Shown: positions 52,690 through 63,836, counted from the first letter of the stretch. The stretch is 64,000 bases of DNA from Beduini massiliensis (GCF_000829905.1 NZ_CDPP01000006.1:372001-436000), one strand, 5' to 3'. Notes: a model not told the origin generated them from the letters alone. Made by a program: numbers and translations.

Positions 52690-53298
52690 CTAACCAAATG
52701 AAATAAATTTTTCCAACCAGCTGCCTGCATAGATTAAGGTTAAGCTATACATCGCAATTGACGCAGGCTTTCCTAATAATATAATGGCGGAGAATTTCTT
52801 TAATGACATTTTAGTTAACCCTGCCAACATACATAAAAAGTCATCCGGTGCAACGGGGAAGAAGATAGCCAAAGCAAAGAATTTATCAAATTTTTTCCCT
52901 TTATCCAACCAGTTAGAGTATTTATCATAGGTACTTTCACTGACAAAGGATTTGACTAAAGTGGTTCCGTATTTTCTTGCCAGATAGAAATTTATGAAAG
53001 AGCCGATGACTATCCCCACATAATTATAAAGTAATCCTGCCCATGGACCGAATAATACGACACCGGCAGCACAACTGACACCACCGGGAATGATTGGAAT
53101 GACAACTTGAATGATCTGAATCAAAACAAAGATTAATGGTCCCCAGATTCCGCCTTTGGAAATAAAAGATTTTAAACTGTTCATATCACTAAACAAATGA
53201 TTTTCTAAACCATAATACAGAAATAATCCCATTATTATAAGGATGACGGCTGTAATGAAGTGTGTCCATCTTTTTATGTTTTTATTTTTCATAATCAT
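52690..53298 (-). CDS. TVP38/TMEM64 (VTT-domain) membrane protein
   Basis: This 202-residue protein has about five to six membrane segments. The VTT/DedA-like core GGVSCAAGVVLFGPWAGLLYNYVG is followed by GSFINFYLARKYG and a second re-entrant-type segment FFPVAPDDFLCMLAGLTKMS. Members of the superfamily move lipids or lipid carriers across membranes (DedA/UptA recycle undecaprenyl phosphate). The substrate here is not known. It stands alone. Confidence 0.9.
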   Translation of the reverse strand: MIMKNKNIKRWTHFITAVILIIMGLFLYYGLENHLFSDMNSLKSFISKGGIWGPLIFVLIQIIQVVIPIIPGGVSCAAGVVLFGPWAGLLYNYVGIVIGSFINFYLARKYGTTLVKSFVSESTYDKYSNWLDKGKKFDKFFALAIFFPVAPDDFLCMLAGLTKMSLKKFSAIILLGKPASIAMYSLTLIYAGSWLEKFISFG

Positions 53299-53437
53299 CT
53301 CTCCTGTTTCTTTACATGTATATTATAGCTTTTCATTCTGCATCTATTTCTTACACTTTTGTTAGATTTACATTATAGATAGTATATACAAAAGATATTA
53401 AAAATTACTTAAGAAGAAGAGAAGATTTTCCAACAAA

Positions 53438-53461
53438 AAAATGAGGTTTTACCCTCATTTT
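53438..53461 (-). terminator. GH32 gene terminator
   Basis: Stem AAAATGAGG/CCTCATTTT with a 6-nt loop and T7 tail on the minus strand, overlapping the stop codon. Confidence 0.9.
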
Positions 53462-54801
53462 GCTTCAAACATCACAAGATCTTCAATATTTTCATATTCT
53501 AAATACTCTTTCATGCCATAAACGACATTGCTTAATACATATTCTCCATGATTGACATAGATTTCAATAACCTGTGTATCCACATAAATATCTAAATGAT
53601 TTCCATCTTGAAGAGGCGGTGTCAAAAATTTTGTTCCGGCTTTCGTGTCATTATTAAATAATTTAGCTTCATGGACAAAGACATCTTGACGGTCTGTATA
53701 CACTTTATGATCGTCGATCCATATTTTATAGCCACCGATATTTAAGCGGCTCCCCTCTTTCACATCAACGCTGATCTTTATAGCGTTCGTTAATGTAAAC
53801 TGACTGACAGACTGGCTGAACTGTTTTTCTATTTCCTGATGAACACTAAAATAAACGCGATGATCTTTAATCGTCATCACTCTTGGAAACGTATATACAC
53901 CATTCCATTCTAAATCTTCACTTGGACAAGGCATACGCAGCCAGTTGATGACTACACGCTGATGATCTTTATCTAAGGTGGTCTGAGGTGCATATACATC
54001 TAAGCCATAGTCTATAAAATGCATTTCTTCATTCATCGTAATTTCACAAGTGTTCTCATCAAAATCAACTAAACCGATCATCGCATGACTAGGATAATTC
54101 ATTCCATCATTGATTGTATTTTCCGGTGACATGATCAGCACATACTGCTCTCCTATCTTAAACAGATCCGGGCATTCCCACATATTGCTGTCAAAATTTG
54201 CATTGATCAAACGGTTTTGATAATCCCAATGGATACCGTCACAACTTGTATAGATCAAAATCTCCCCACGCATTTCGTGGAGCGTCTGATCTTCATACTG
54301 ACTCCCCAATACCATATAATAAGTATCCTTATCTTTCCATACTTTTGGATCTCTGGTGTTATTTGGATGTCCGATTTGATTTTCTTGGAAAACCGGGATA
54401 ATCATTTGTTTTTGATCATTATCAAAATGAATACCATCTTCGCTGATCAGCAATGCCTGACTGGCGATAATCTTATTCCCTGTCACATGAATATTATCCG
54501 GGTTAAGCTGATCATAAGCAATAGCGGTGTAATAAAGATACATCTTTCCGTCCTTCTCAATCGCTGACCCGGAAAAACAACCATTGCGGTCGAAATCTTT
54601 ACTTGGATACAGCGCAATGCCTTTATCTTCCCAATGAACTAAGTCTTTGGATACTTTATGCCCCCAATGCATCGTTCCCCATTTTGTATCATAGGGAAAA
54701 TGCTGATAAAAAAGGTGATATTCGCCTTTATAATAAATAAATCCATTAGGATCATTCATCCAGTTTTTAGTAGGTGTAAAGTGTAATTTAGGTCTCGTCA
54801 T
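53455..54801 (-). CDS. GH32 sucrose-6-phosphate hydrolase / fructosidase
   Basis: The 448-residue cytoplasmic form starts MTRPKLHFTPTKNWMNDPNG; AAAGG lies nine bases before the ATG at 54801. Catalytic landmarks are the nucleophile Asp in WMNDPNG (near residue 15), the transition-state Asp in RDPKVW and the acid/base Glu in ECPDLF. The beta-sandwich follows. There is no signal peptide, which favours an intracellular invertase or sucrose-6-P hydrolase. No sucrose PTS or fructokinase gene is adjacent, so the true substrate is open. A deacetylase gene lies directly upstream. Confidence 0.92.
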   Translation of the reverse strand: MTRPKLHFTPTKNWMNDPNGFIYYKGEYHLFYQHFPYDTKWGTMHWGHKVSKDLVHWEDKGIALYPSKDFDRNGCFSGSAIEKDGKMYLYYTAIAYDQLNPDNIHVTGNKIIASQALLISEDGIHFDNDQKQMIIPVFQENQIGHPNNTRDPKVWKDKDTYYMVLGSQYEDQTLHEMRGEILIYTSCDGIHWDYQNRLINANFDSNMWECPDLFKIGEQYVLIMSPENTINDGMNYPSHAMIGLVDFDENTCEITMNEEMHFIDYGLDVYAPQTTLDKDHQRVVINWLRMPCPSEDLEWNGVYTFPRVMTIKDHRVYFSVHQEIEKQFSQSVSQFTLTNAIKISVDVKEGSRLNIGGYKIWIDDHKVYTDRQDVFVHEAKLFNNDTKAGTKFLTPPLQDGNHLDIYVDTQVIEIYVNHGEYVLSNVVYGMKEYLEYENIEDLVMFEAK

Positions 54802-54865
54802 ATATTTCATCCTTTCTTTGCTGTCATTATTATAAAAGCGTCCGAAATAAGTGTCAAACAAAAAA

Positions 54866-54883
54866 AGAAAGCTTGCGCTTTCT
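54866..54883 (-). terminator. Terminator of the deacetylase gene
   Basis: Stem AGAAAGC/GCTTTCT, GCAA loop and T7 tail on the minus strand at the stop codon. Confidence 0.88.
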
Positions 54884-55670
54884 AATCCACGATCCATTTA
54901 AACCATGTCAAATTCATAAAGCTGTACATCAAAAAACGCGGCATTAAATAGCGGTCATCGTTACGTGTCGCTCTTCTGTTTTGAGCATAACCATAGCCCA
55001 TAATCGTCCCATTTTCAATCAAAACTTCTCTTGATGTTTTAGAAGGGCGCCCAAATGGATAGGCAAAGTAACGATCATCCACAATCCCTTTATTGGCTTG
55101 GAAGTCCTGCATAATCTCATCTTTAGTCAAAGTTTCGATTTTCTTTTCAAACATACCGGTACTGACATGCAGATTATAGGAATGAGAGTAGTATTCTACA
55201 TTTTTGGTATTCACTAACTGATCTTGTTTTAAATATTCATAGAAGTCCGGTTCATCTTGACACAATACCCCTATCACAAAACACGTCGCTTTCAAATTAT
55301 ATTTTTCTAAGATTGGCTTCACGATCGTATTAAAAGATTCAAAGCCATCATCAAAGGTAATCACCACACTTTTCAAAGGGATTTCCATTCTTCCTTCATA
55401 CCATTCCGTCACTTCCCCTAAGCTTAGTGTACTAAATTGATGATCGGCCAAATATTTCATTTGCTTTTCAAAGTCTGAAACTGCCATTGTATAAATATCC
55501 CCACGATGATACTTCGCCTTATCCTCATCGGATACGACATTATGGTAACCAAGAATAGGGATTCCTGATTTATATTTAAAGTATTTGTACCCTTCAAACC
55601 CCACCACTGCCACTAAACAAATCACAAGCAGAACACATATTCCCTTTATTACTTTTTTCATTCTTTTCAT
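54882..55670 (-). CDS. Membrane-anchored polysaccharide deacetylase (CE4)
   Basis: This 262-residue protein has an N-terminal signal-anchor (residues ~8-27) and an extracellular CE4 (NodB) domain. Motif 1 is VVITFDDGFES. The metal-His motif is SHSYNLH and the active-site Arg/Pro motif is YPFGRPS. The family removes N-acetyl groups from GlcNAc or MurNAc in peptidoglycan or from other surface glycans; which one is not clear. It has its own terminator. It lies between RpiR and GH32 genes. Confidence 0.9.
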   Translation of the reverse strand: MKRMKKVIKGICVLLVICLVAVVGFEGYKYFKYKSGIPILGYHNVVSDEDKAKYHRGDIYTMAVSDFEKQMKYLADHQFSTLSLGEVTEWYEGRMEIPLKSVVITFDDGFESFNTIVKPILEKYNLKATCFVIGVLCQDEPDFYEYLKQDQLVNTKNVEYYSHSYNLHVSTGMFEKKIETLTKDEIMQDFQANKGIVDDRYFAYPFGRPSKTSREVLIENGTIMGYGYAQNRRATRNDDRYLMPRFLMYSFMNLTWFKWIVD

Positions 55671-55699
55671 TCCTTTTTAATTCCCCTATATAAACCCCT

Positions 55700-56554
55700 T
55701 TATTTACTGAACTCCCGCATACGTTGATAATAAGCTAACTTCTTTTCCACATTATGTTCATAATCCAATTCAAAGAAACAGGTGTATAAACAATCCAATA
55801 TGTACAATAAAGAAAGACGTGTAGAAAAAGAAGAAATCTTATTATAATGATTTTCATAAGAACTCATGAAGAGCTGATAATCCGCAAAACACATCAGCGG
55901 GTTTTCATGCGTCGAAGAAATCAAAACGATCGGTGTTTTGACTGCTTTTAAGGTTTGTACAAAATAATTCATTAATAAGCCTCTGCCGCCAAAGGAAATA
56001 ATGAAAGCAAGATGCGTGTCATCACTGCTTGAAGCAGTAAGCCTTTGCATATATTCTTCTTTAGGAACATTGACCTGAATACCTATTTCCTGCATTTGAA
56101 ACTTAAAATTTTCCGCAAAATAAAGGTTACCGGCTGACGTATAGAGATCGATGGTCTTGGCTTTTTTCATTTGATTAACGACTAAACGCAATTGTTCCAA
56201 ATCCAATAAGTTCTGCGATGAAATCAAGGTCTGTTCATAAACTTCTTTCAATTTATGGGTAATCTGATACTGAGACTGATGCTGTTTGATCGGATAATCA
56301 TAATCAAAGTCTTCTTCCTCTTTCAAATAACTGTCAATCGAAGCAGAAACCAGCACTTTTAATTCCGATAACCCCGATACCCCCACTTTTTGACATAGGC
56401 GATAAATGGAAGAAGTGGATACGTAACATTGCTGAGAGATTTGCGCTGCGCTTAAACGAATAAAATCCTCGGTATGCTCTTTAATATAATGAACGATTGC
56501 TTTTTCATTATCGGTTAGATCCGTAATATGTTTTAACTTACTAAAAATGTTCAT
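55700..56554 (-). CDS. MurR/RpiR-family transcriptional regulator
   Basis: This 284-residue regulator has an N-terminal HTH_6 domain (ISQQCYVSTSSIYRLCQKVGVSGLSELKVLV, within residues 1-75) and a C-terminal SIS sugar-phosphate-binding domain (about 110-250, with DLYTSAGNLYFAENF and AFIISFGGRGLLMNYFVQ). It probably senses a phosphorylated sugar. Possible targets are itself, through the inverted repeat over its start, and nearby carbohydrate genes. Confidence 0.92.
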   Translation of the reverse strand: MNIFSKLKHITDLTDNEKAIVHYIKEHTEDFIRLSAAQISQQCYVSTSSIYRLCQKVGVSGLSELKVLVSASIDSYLKEEEDFDYDYPIKQHQSQYQITHKLKEVYEQTLISSQNLLDLEQLRLVVNQMKKAKTIDLYTSAGNLYFAENFKFQMQEIGIQVNVPKEEYMQRLTASSSDDTHLAFIISFGGRGLLMNYFVQTLKAVKTPIVLISSTHENPLMCFADYQLFMSSYENHYNKISSFSTRLSLLYILDCLYTCFFELDYEHNVEKKLAYYQRMREFSK

Positions 56555-56602
56555 GAGTATTCACCCCATGAACATTATAATCGATTATGAATTTAATCAC
56601 AA
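56549..56602 (-). promoter_or_regulatory. RpiR gene promoter with inverted repeat spanning the start codon
   Basis: Minus strand: -35 TTGTGA (56597-56602), 17-nt spacer, consensus -10 TATAAT (56574-56579). Perfect 7-bp inverted arms GTTCATG and CATGAAC (56549-56555, 56567-56573) with 11 nt between lie directly downstream. The proximal arm contains the start codon, suggesting autorepression. Confidence 0.7.
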
Positions 56603-56603
56603 A

Positions 56604-57449
56604 CTAATTTATTTCCGGCATATGTTTATATAGATATTCCGCAATACCGTCTTCTTCATTGGAAAGCGTGACAGCGTCCGCAATATCCTTTAAATCCTGA
56701 ACAGCATTTGCCATTGCTACGCCGGTTCCGGCATATTTCACCATTGATGCATCATTATGCCCATCTCCAAAAGCCACCATTTCTTCTACTTTATATCCTT
56801 TTGGAATTAAAACCGTATCCAATGCTTTTGCTTTATCAATCCCTTGAGCAGTAAATTCAAAATAGAACGGCGCTGTAAACATACAGCTTAATTTTCCATC
56901 GAATGGTTCCATCATTTCTTTATAGTGAGCTTGCAGATAATCCGGTTCTCCTGCTGTTAAGATTTTATTTAACGGATAATCCACAAAAGCAGCTAAATCC
57001 TCTTGTTCACATAATTTGAATTTTCCACCACGTGATTCATATTGAATAATATTAATCGGATTTCCATTATTTTCCAACATTCCGGCGAATACATCATTGA
57101 CATGCATGTAATCCCCTTTGTCAATCATAGGCATAACATCAAATTTTTTCATATGTTCCAAAACGGCTTTGCCTTCTTCAACGCTCATTGCCTGATTAAA
57201 CAGTGTTTCTCCGGTTTCACAGTCAATTACTTTTGATCCATTGAAAGCGACTAATAATCCATGGTGTTTATCCATTTCTAATTCAGCGGCTAAATCACGC
57301 AGCCCGGAAGTCGGTCTTCCTGAAGCTAAAATTAAGATTGCTCCTGCTTTTTGTGCTTTCATTAATGCTTCTTTTGTTTTAGGTGTTACGATTTTCTGAC
57401 TGTTTGTTAGTGTTCCGTCAACATCCATTATAATGACTTTGATACTCAT
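56604..57449 (-). CDS. Cof-type HAD-superfamily phosphatase
   Basis: The 281-residue form starts MSIKVIIMDVDGTLTNS; GGGAGG precedes the ATG at 57449 at good spacing. HAD motif 1 is DVDGT (nucleophile Asp9), motif 2 is LASGRP, and motif 4 is VAFGDGHNDASMVKYAG. A C2B cap lies between, as in YidA/Cof sugar-phosphate phosphatases. It sits upstream of the RpiR gene, 50 bp apart, with a promoter between them. Substrate unknown. Confidence 0.93.
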   Translation of the reverse strand: MSIKVIIMDVDGTLTNSQKIVTPKTKEALMKAQKAGAILILASGRPTSGLRDLAAELEMDKHHGLLVAFNGSKVIDCETGETLFNQAMSVEEGKAVLEHMKKFDVMPMIDKGDYMHVNDVFAGMLENNGNPINIIQYESRGGKFKLCEQEDLAAFVDYPLNKILTAGEPDYLQAHYKEMMEPFDGKLSCMFTAPFYFEFTAQGIDKAKALDTVLIPKGYKVEEMVAFGDGHNDASMVKYAGTGVAMANAVQDLKDIADAVTLSNEEDGIAEYLYKHMPEIN

Positions 57450-57569
57450 ATTGTTCCTCCCTTTTTTAAACATCATATCAAGTATTGGGCGTTAATCAAG
57501 CAATGTTTAAAAATTGAAAAAAATATGTCACAACTTGATAAAATTAAAGCACAAAAATGAAATAAATCT

Positions 57570-57941
57570 TTAACATTCTTCACGAAATAAATAAATGACC
57601 CGTATATAAGGATAGAGAAGATGATCTTTTTCTAACGTATTATCAAAAATTAAATAAATAAAATGGGTATTGACCGGTTGAATAAAACGCAGCCGTCCAC
57701 AACAAAATTGTTCATCTCCATAAAGTTCATTTTTAACTTCAGCAAAAGAATACTGCTGATCTTTATATTTCAATATCCGCCAGCGTAATTCCACATGACA
57801 CTGCATAATCTGATCAATTACGCTCTGATAAAGCCTTTTTTTGTCAATATCACAATAGATAGGACGTTCCGGTTTGCAATGTAGGATTTCATGTATATCA
57901 AAACGTCTTAAAGTCCCTTGCCCACACCAAATTAATTTCAT
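57570..57941 (-). CDS. Hypothetical protein, 123 residues
   Basis: This soluble protein starts MKLIWCGQGTLRRFDIHEIL and is rich in Tyr, Cys and basic residues (RPIYCDIDKKRLYQ, EQFCCGRLRFIQPV, YPYIRVIYLFREEC). The five Cys do not form a clear zinc motif. There is no signal or membrane segment. No family is recognised. It is divergent from the MarR-ABC exporter operon. Confidence 0.6.
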   Translation of the reverse strand: MKLIWCGQGTLRRFDIHEILHCKPERPIYCDIDKKRLYQSVIDQIMQCHVELRWRILKYKDQQYSFAEVKNELYGDEQFCCGRLRFIQPVNTHFIYLIFDNTLEKDHLLYPYIRVIYLFREEC

Positions 57942-58004
57942 TTATATCACCCTTTAATGGTAGTATGGGCAAACGAATCAAATTAAATCTTTTAAATTAG
58001 TATA

Positions 58005-58051
58005 TTGACAAACTATTTATACAATGATAAAATATGTTAGAATTCTAACAT
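58005..58051 (+). promoter_or_regulatory. Promoter and MarR operator of the ABC exporter operon
   Basis: Consensus -35 TTGACA (58005-58010), 17-nt spacer, -10 TAAAAT (58028-58033). The perfect 18-bp palindrome ATGTTAGAATTCTAACAT (58034-58051) follows at once, over the transcription start. The MarR gene starts 16 bp later. Confidence 0.85.
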
Positions 58052-58067
58052 TCTGGAGGTCATAGAG

Positions 58068-58490
58068 ATGGTGCAAATCGGTAAAGAAGTCGGTAACTTA
58101 TCCAATCATATTAAACGTACAGTAGATGCGAAAATTACAGCAATCAGCAGTGATCTTACAGGATTCCAATCAAGAATCCTGCATTTTATTGCCTTTTGCG
58201 GTCGTGATGTCTATCAGCGTGATATTGAGGAGGAATTTGAGATACGACGTTCTTCCGTAACAAGCGTTTTACAGACAATGGAAAGAAACGGATTGATCGA
58301 AAGGGTCAGTGTGGAACAGGATGCTCGTTTAAAAAAGATTATCCTGACAACAAAGGCGAAAGAATTGATACGCCGCATTGGTGAAGTCATTGAAGAATTT
58401 GAGGCTTCATTAATGGAAGATCTCTCCATTGAAGAAATTACCGTCTTTATGCAAGTCATCAATAAAATGATGGCTAAGCTGAATGATTAG
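58068..58490 (+). CDS. MarR-family regulator of the ABC exporter operon
   Basis: This 140-residue winged-helix protein has the core VYQRDIEEEFEIRRSSVTSVLQTMERNGLIERVSVEQDARLKKIILT, with the wing D-A-R. It is first of three genes with a heterodimeric multidrug ABC transporter, 23 bp upstream. It very likely represses the operon through the palindrome directly in front of it. The binding site is GGAGGT. Confidence 0.94.
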   Translation: MVQIGKEVGNLSNHIKRTVDAKITAISSDLTGFQSRILHFIAFCGRDVYQRDIEEEFEIRRSSVTSVLQTMERNGLIERVSVEQDARLKKIILTTKAKELIRRIGEVIEEFEASLMEDLSIEEITVFMQVINKMMAKLND

Positions 58491-58513
58491 AATGATATTT
58501 AAGAAGGGGGTAT

Positions 58514-60247
58514 ATGATGTATAAAAAATTAATGGCTTATATAAAAGAATATAAGTTAGCTTCCCTGCTTGCTCCTATATTTGTTTCATTAGAAGTAGTC
58601 ATGGAGGTTCTAATCCCAATGATGATGGCACAGATTATCGATGTGGGTTTAGCCAACAACAATATTCCATATGTATATAAAATTGGAATCATAATGATAG
58701 GGATGGCACTTATTTCATTATTATTTGGTGCCCTGTCCGGACGCTATGCCGCAGTTGCTTCTGCGGGGGTAGCCAAAAATTTAAGACAGGCAATTTATTA
58801 TAAAATACAGGATTTTTCTTTTGCGAACATTGATAAGTTTTCCACATCAAGTCTGGTCACCCGTTTAACTACCGATGTGACCAATGTACAAAATGCTTAT
58901 CAAGTGATCATTCGTATGATGGTACGTGCACCGATCATGCTGATCTTCGCTTTATTCATGGCATTTCAGCTGAATGCACAATTATCTGTTATTTTTTTAT
59001 TTGTGATTCCATTTTTAGGGGTCGCATTGTATTTCATCATGACACGTGCGCATCCTAATTTTGTTAAGATGTTTAAAAAGTATGATTTAGTAAATCTGGT
59101 CGTTCAAGAAAACCTAACCAGCATTCGTACTGTAAAGGCTTATGTCAGAGAAGATTATGAAAATAAAAAATTTAAAGAAGCTACCGGTGAATTACAGCAA
59201 TATTCGATTAACGCTGAAAAGATTTTGGCATTTAACTCACCTATCATGCAGTTATCAATGTATTTTACCATTATTATGATTTCTTGGTTTGGAGCACAAT
59301 TCATTATTGGCGGTTCAATGGAAACCGGTCAATTGATGTCTCTGTTTACTTATGTAACACAGATCTTATCAAGTTTAATGATGATTTCTATGTCGTTTGT
59401 TATGGTAACAATGGCAAAATCTTCGGCAGAAAGAATCATTGAAGTATTAGATGAGGAAAGTGATTTAACCAATGCGTCAGATCCATTAACTCAAGTAAAA
59501 GATGGATCAATCGAATTTAGAAATGTAGATTTCAGTTACAGTAAAGATCCAAACAATTTAGCGTTAAGTCAGATCAATATCAAGATAAAATCCGGTCAGA
59601 CAGTTGGTATTCTTGGTGGAACCGGAAGTGCCAAAACTTCTTTGGTACAAATGATTCCAAGACTCTATGATGTGACAAATGGTCAAATTTTAGTTGGTGG
59701 TCAGGACGTTCGTAACATTGACATTGAAACATTAAGAGACAATGTTGCCATGGTACTGCAAAAGAATATCTTATTCTCAGGGACAATCAAAGAAAACTTG
59801 CGCTGGGGTGATGCGAATGCGACAGATGAAGACATCATTCATGCCTGTCAATTAGCTCAAGCCGATGAATTTATTCAGTCATTCCCGGAAAAATATGATA
59901 CTTTGCTAGATCAAGGAGGAACGAACGTATCCGGAGGACAAAAACAGCGTTTATGTATCGCCAGAGCATTGCTTAAAAAGCCTAAGATTTTAATCTTAGA
60001 TGATTCTACCAGTGCCGTAGATACTAAAACAGATGCACTGATCCGTAAAGCTTTTAAAGAAGAAATACCCAATACGACTAAAATTATCATTGCGCAACGT
60101 GTATCTTCAGTGGAAGATGCCGATATGATCATCGTTTTAGATGATGGTAAGATTAATGGTATCGGAACGCATGAAGAACTATTAAAAACAAATGCCATCT
60201 ATCAGGAAGTCTATGAATCACAAACGAAAGGAGATGACCAAGAATGA
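58514..60247 (+). CDS. ABC exporter half-transporter with degenerate ATP site
   Basis: This 577-residue protein has six transmembrane helices (residues ~1-310) and a C-terminal ABC ATPase. Walker A reads GGTGSAKTS (near 366), with Ala replacing the second conserved Gly. The signature VSGGQKQR is intact. The residue after Walker B is Asp, not Glu (ILDDSTSAVD, near 494), so the ATP site formed by its own Walker motifs should hydrolyse poorly. It pairs with the next gene's product as a heterodimeric multidrug or lipid exporter. Four-base overlap (ATGA) with the partner. Confidence 0.94.
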   Translation: MMYKKLMAYIKEYKLASLLAPIFVSLEVVMEVLIPMMMAQIIDVGLANNNIPYVYKIGIIMIGMALISLLFGALSGRYAAVASAGVAKNLRQAIYYKIQDFSFANIDKFSTSSLVTRLTTDVTNVQNAYQVIIRMMVRAPIMLIFALFMAFQLNAQLSVIFLFVIPFLGVALYFIMTRAHPNFVKMFKKYDLVNLVVQENLTSIRTVKAYVREDYENKKFKEATGELQQYSINAEKILAFNSPIMQLSMYFTIIMISWFGAQFIIGGSMETGQLMSLFTYVTQILSSLMMISMSFVMVTMAKSSAERIIEVLDEESDLTNASDPLTQVKDGSIEFRNVDFSYSKDPNNLALSQINIKIKSGQTVGILGGTGSAKTSLVQMIPRLYDVTNGQILVGGQDVRNIDIETLRDNVAMVLQKNILFSGTIKENLRWGDANATDEDIIHACQLAQADEFIQSFPEKYDTLLDQGGTNVSGGQKQRLCIARALLKKPKILILDDSTSAVDTKTDALIRKAFKEEIPNTTKIIIAQRVSSVEDADMIIVLDDGKINGIGTHEELLKTNAIYQEVYESQTKGDDQE

Positions 60248-62139
60248 GAATGAAACCTATTGCTGGACCTAAACCAAAGCGCGGAGATACGATAAAATCA
60301 TTAAAAAGAATTTCCGGTTATCTCTTTAAATATTATAAAATTCATTTTGTGACAGTGGTCATCTGTATTATTGTCAGTGCTTTTGCCAATGTTCGCGGAA
60401 CATTATTCTTGCAGACCTTGATCGATAGCTACATTGTCCCGTTTATCGGTCAGACCAATCCCGATATGAGCGGATTAATGCGTGCCTTGATGTCACTTGC
60501 TGCTATCTATATGATCGGAGTGGCAACCACTTATATTTATAACCGTATTATGATTAATGTAGCAAATGGAACGTTAAAGCATATTCGTGATGATATGTTT
60601 ACACACTTGCAAAGTTTGCCGATTCGTTATTTCGATCAGCATACCCATGGAGAGTTAATGAGCCGCTTTACCAATGATACCGACACTTTACGTCAGCTGC
60701 TTAGCCAAACGATTCCGCAAATTTTAAACTCTGCCATTACGATTATCAGTGTTGCCATTTCAATGATCGTGTTAAGCTGGCAGTTAACAATCATTACGGT
60801 TTTGATGGTCATGATTATGATCGTGACAAGTCGTAAAGTCGGAGCCCAAAGTTCTCGCTTCTTTAATAAACAGCAAAATGATTTAGGACGTTTAAACGGT
60901 TATATCGAAGAGATGATGGACGGTCAGAAAGTTGTCAAAGTGTTCTGCCATGAAGATGTCTCTAAACAAGAATTTGATGCCCTTAATACGCAATTATGTG
61001 CTTCTGCAACCAGTGCCAATAGTTTTGCCAACTTTATGGGACCAATCTCTGCTAACTTAGGGCATTTGACTTATAGTGTGACCGCGATTGCCGGAACGAT
61101 CTTTGCGATTAACGGTATTGGCAGTCTTTCTATCGGTAAGATTGCTTCTTTCCTGCAATTAACCCGAAGCTTCAATATGCCAATCTCACAGATTACTCAA
61201 CAATTTAACTCGATTGTTATGGCATTAGCAGGGGCAAAACGTATCTTTGACTTATTAGATCAAGAGCCGGAAACAGACGAAGGATATGTCACTTTAGTCA
61301 ACGCTGAAATTGATGCCGAAGGGAATATCACAGAATCACAAAAAAGAACCGGACAATGGGCATGGAAACATCCACATAGTGATGGCAGCATCACCTATAC
61401 AAAATTAACCGGAGATGTTCGATTCTTCGATGTCGATTTTGGTTATACAGATGAAAAAATCGTTTTGCATGATGTCAGTCTGTTCGCTAAACCGGGACAA
61501 AAACTGGCCTTTGTCGGGGCAACCGGTGCCGGTAAAACTACCATTACTAACCTAATCAATCGTTTCTATGATATTCAAGACGGAAAGATTCGTTATGATG
61601 ATATTAATATTAATAAAATCAAGAAAGATGATTTACGTCGTTCTTTGGGCATGGTATTGCAGGATACCCATTTATTCACCGGAACCATTAAAGATAATAT
61701 CCGCTATGGTAAACTCGATGCTACGGATGAAGAAATTTATGAAGCAGCCCGTATCGCCAATGCGGACACATTTATCAAACATTTACCGCATGGCTATGAT
61801 ACCTATTTAACAAGTGATGGTGCCGGGCTTTCTCAAGGGCAGCGTCAGTTGCTTTCCATCGCCAGAGCCGCAGTAGCGAATCCTCCGGTATTAATCTTAG
61901 ATGAAGCTACTTCAAGCATCGATACTCGTACCGAATCATTGATTCAAACCGCAATGGATCAATTAATGCATGGACGTACTGTCTTTGTCATCGCTCACCG
62001 TTTATCTACGGTTAAAAATTCTGATGCCATCATGGTACTTGAACAAGGACGTATTATCGAACGTGGTAACCATCAGGAATTAATTGAACAAAAAGGACGT
62101 TACTATCAATTATATACAGGTGCTTTTGAACTTGAATAA
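60244..62139 (+). CDS. ABC exporter half-transporter with canonical catalytic site
   Basis: This 631-residue partner of the preceding gene's product has six membrane helices followed by an ATPase domain. Walker A GATGAGKT (near 425) and ILDEATSSID (near 552), with catalytic Glu, are normal. The signature LSQGQRQL deviates from LSGGQ. The asymmetry mirrors that of BmrCD/TM287-288-type heterodimers, where only one of two ATP sites is fully active. An insert at ~345-385 (AEIDAEGNITESQKRTG) between the membrane and ATPase domains is longer than usual. Confidence 0.94.
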   Translation: MRMKPIAGPKPKRGDTIKSLKRISGYLFKYYKIHFVTVVICIIVSAFANVRGTLFLQTLIDSYIVPFIGQTNPDMSGLMRALMSLAAIYMIGVATTYIYNRIMINVANGTLKHIRDDMFTHLQSLPIRYFDQHTHGELMSRFTNDTDTLRQLLSQTIPQILNSAITIISVAISMIVLSWQLTIITVLMVMIMIVTSRKVGAQSSRFFNKQQNDLGRLNGYIEEMMDGQKVVKVFCHEDVSKQEFDALNTQLCASATSANSFANFMGPISANLGHLTYSVTAIAGTIFAINGIGSLSIGKIASFLQLTRSFNMPISQITQQFNSIVMALAGAKRIFDLLDQEPETDEGYVTLVNAEIDAEGNITESQKRTGQWAWKHPHSDGSITYTKLTGDVRFFDVDFGYTDEKIVLHDVSLFAKPGQKLAFVGATGAGKTTITNLINRFYDIQDGKIRYDDININKIKKDDLRRSLGMVLQDTHLFTGTIKDNIRYGKLDATDEEIYEAARIANADTFIKHLPHGYDTYLTSDGAGLSQGQRQLLSIARAAVANPPVLILDEATSSIDTRTESLIQTAMDQLMHGRTVFVIAHRLSTVKNSDAIMVLEQGRIIERGNHQELIEQKGRYYQLYTGAFELE

Positions 62140-62144
62140 CTAAA

Positions 62145-62171
62145 ACCGCATCCAACAGGGTGCGGTCTTTT
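62145..62171 (+). terminator. ABC exporter operon terminator
   Basis: Stem ACCGCATCC/GGGTGCGGT (one G-T pair), AACA loop, CTTTTTG tail. Confidence 0.88.
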
Positions 62172-62208
62172 TGTTTCAGAGTATCTATTCTCTAATCATT
62201 TTATAATC

Positions 62209-63807
<1,599 letters not shown>

Positions 63808-63836
<29 letters not shown>

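Noticed and set aside
54802-54897. Longer N-terminus of the GH32 enzyme
   Set aside because: The added segment overlaps the end of the deacetylase gene and its terminator, and does not resemble GH32 proteins.
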